A stretch of 7,591 nucleotides of DNA, from assembly GCA_016791285.1 (NCBI GenBank), contig JAEUMX010000181.1, positions 1 through 7,591 on the forward strand, in the 5' to 3' direction. The stretch is from Burkholderiales bacterium (lineage in GTDB: Bacteria > Pseudomonadota > Gammaproteobacteria > Burkholderiales > JAEUMW01). The stretch's first letter is position 1. Each line of letters opens with the position of its first letter. The position numbers and the translations under genes are program-made. Below are positions 6,335 to 7,591 of the stretch, in pieces. Below the pieces are notes generated by a model. The model searched no databases. It worked only from the letters and a program-made list of their open reading frames with translations, and was not told where the DNA came from.

Positions 6335-7591
<1,257 letters not shown>

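Overview
This is an ordinary but information-rich piece of chromosome from a G+C-rich Gram-negative bacterium (roughly two thirds G+C by eye). Genes for Kdo and heptose addition to lipid A and a TolC-type channel show an outer membrane. As I recall it, the pcm-like / rhodanese / tolC run beside waaA, waaC and thiC is a betaproteobacterial arrangement, so Betaproteobacteria is my best guess. Nothing looks like a phage, transposon, plasmid or CRISPR array, and codon usage looks uniform throughout.

Layout. Bases 1-717 (minus) hold the first 239 codons of rfbB, dTDP-glucose 4,6-dehydratase, running off the left edge. Bases 718-1049 are a divergent intergenic region with a good extended -10 promoter pointing towards rfbB. 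Bases 1050-3295 (plus) are waaC (heptosyltransferase I) and waaA (Kdo transferase), overlapping by ATGA. Bases 3261-6150 (minus) form a compact four-gene unit transcribed right to left: pcm-like methyltransferase, single-domain rhodanese, tolC, and 5-formyltetrahydrofolate cyclo-ligase (fau). The last gene overlaps the end of waaA by 35 bp, tail to tail. Bases 6151-6460 are a second divergent intergenic region holding a probable promoter, a TPP riboswitch and a hairpin that buries the thiC ribosome binding site. Bases 6461-7591 (plus) are the first 377 codons of thiC, running off the right edge.

How the genes fit together. rfbB supplies dTDP-rhamnose precursor for surface polysaccharide, while waaA and waaC build the Kdo/heptose inner core of LPS, so the left half is an envelope-sugar neighbourhood. 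The minus-strand unit joins an outer-membrane channel with three small housekeeping enzymes. No shared pathway is evident, and the grouping may simply be a conserved co-transcribed cluster. thiC is a separate, thiamine-controlled unit.

I found no undescribed biological system. The points most worth a second look are the SD-sequestering hairpin downstream of the TPP aptamer, a P3 arm made of a duplicated 9-mer, the pcm-like protein lacking the canonical substrate-loop motif, the non-ATG start of fau, and the waaA/fau tail overlap that leaves no room for an ordinary terminator.
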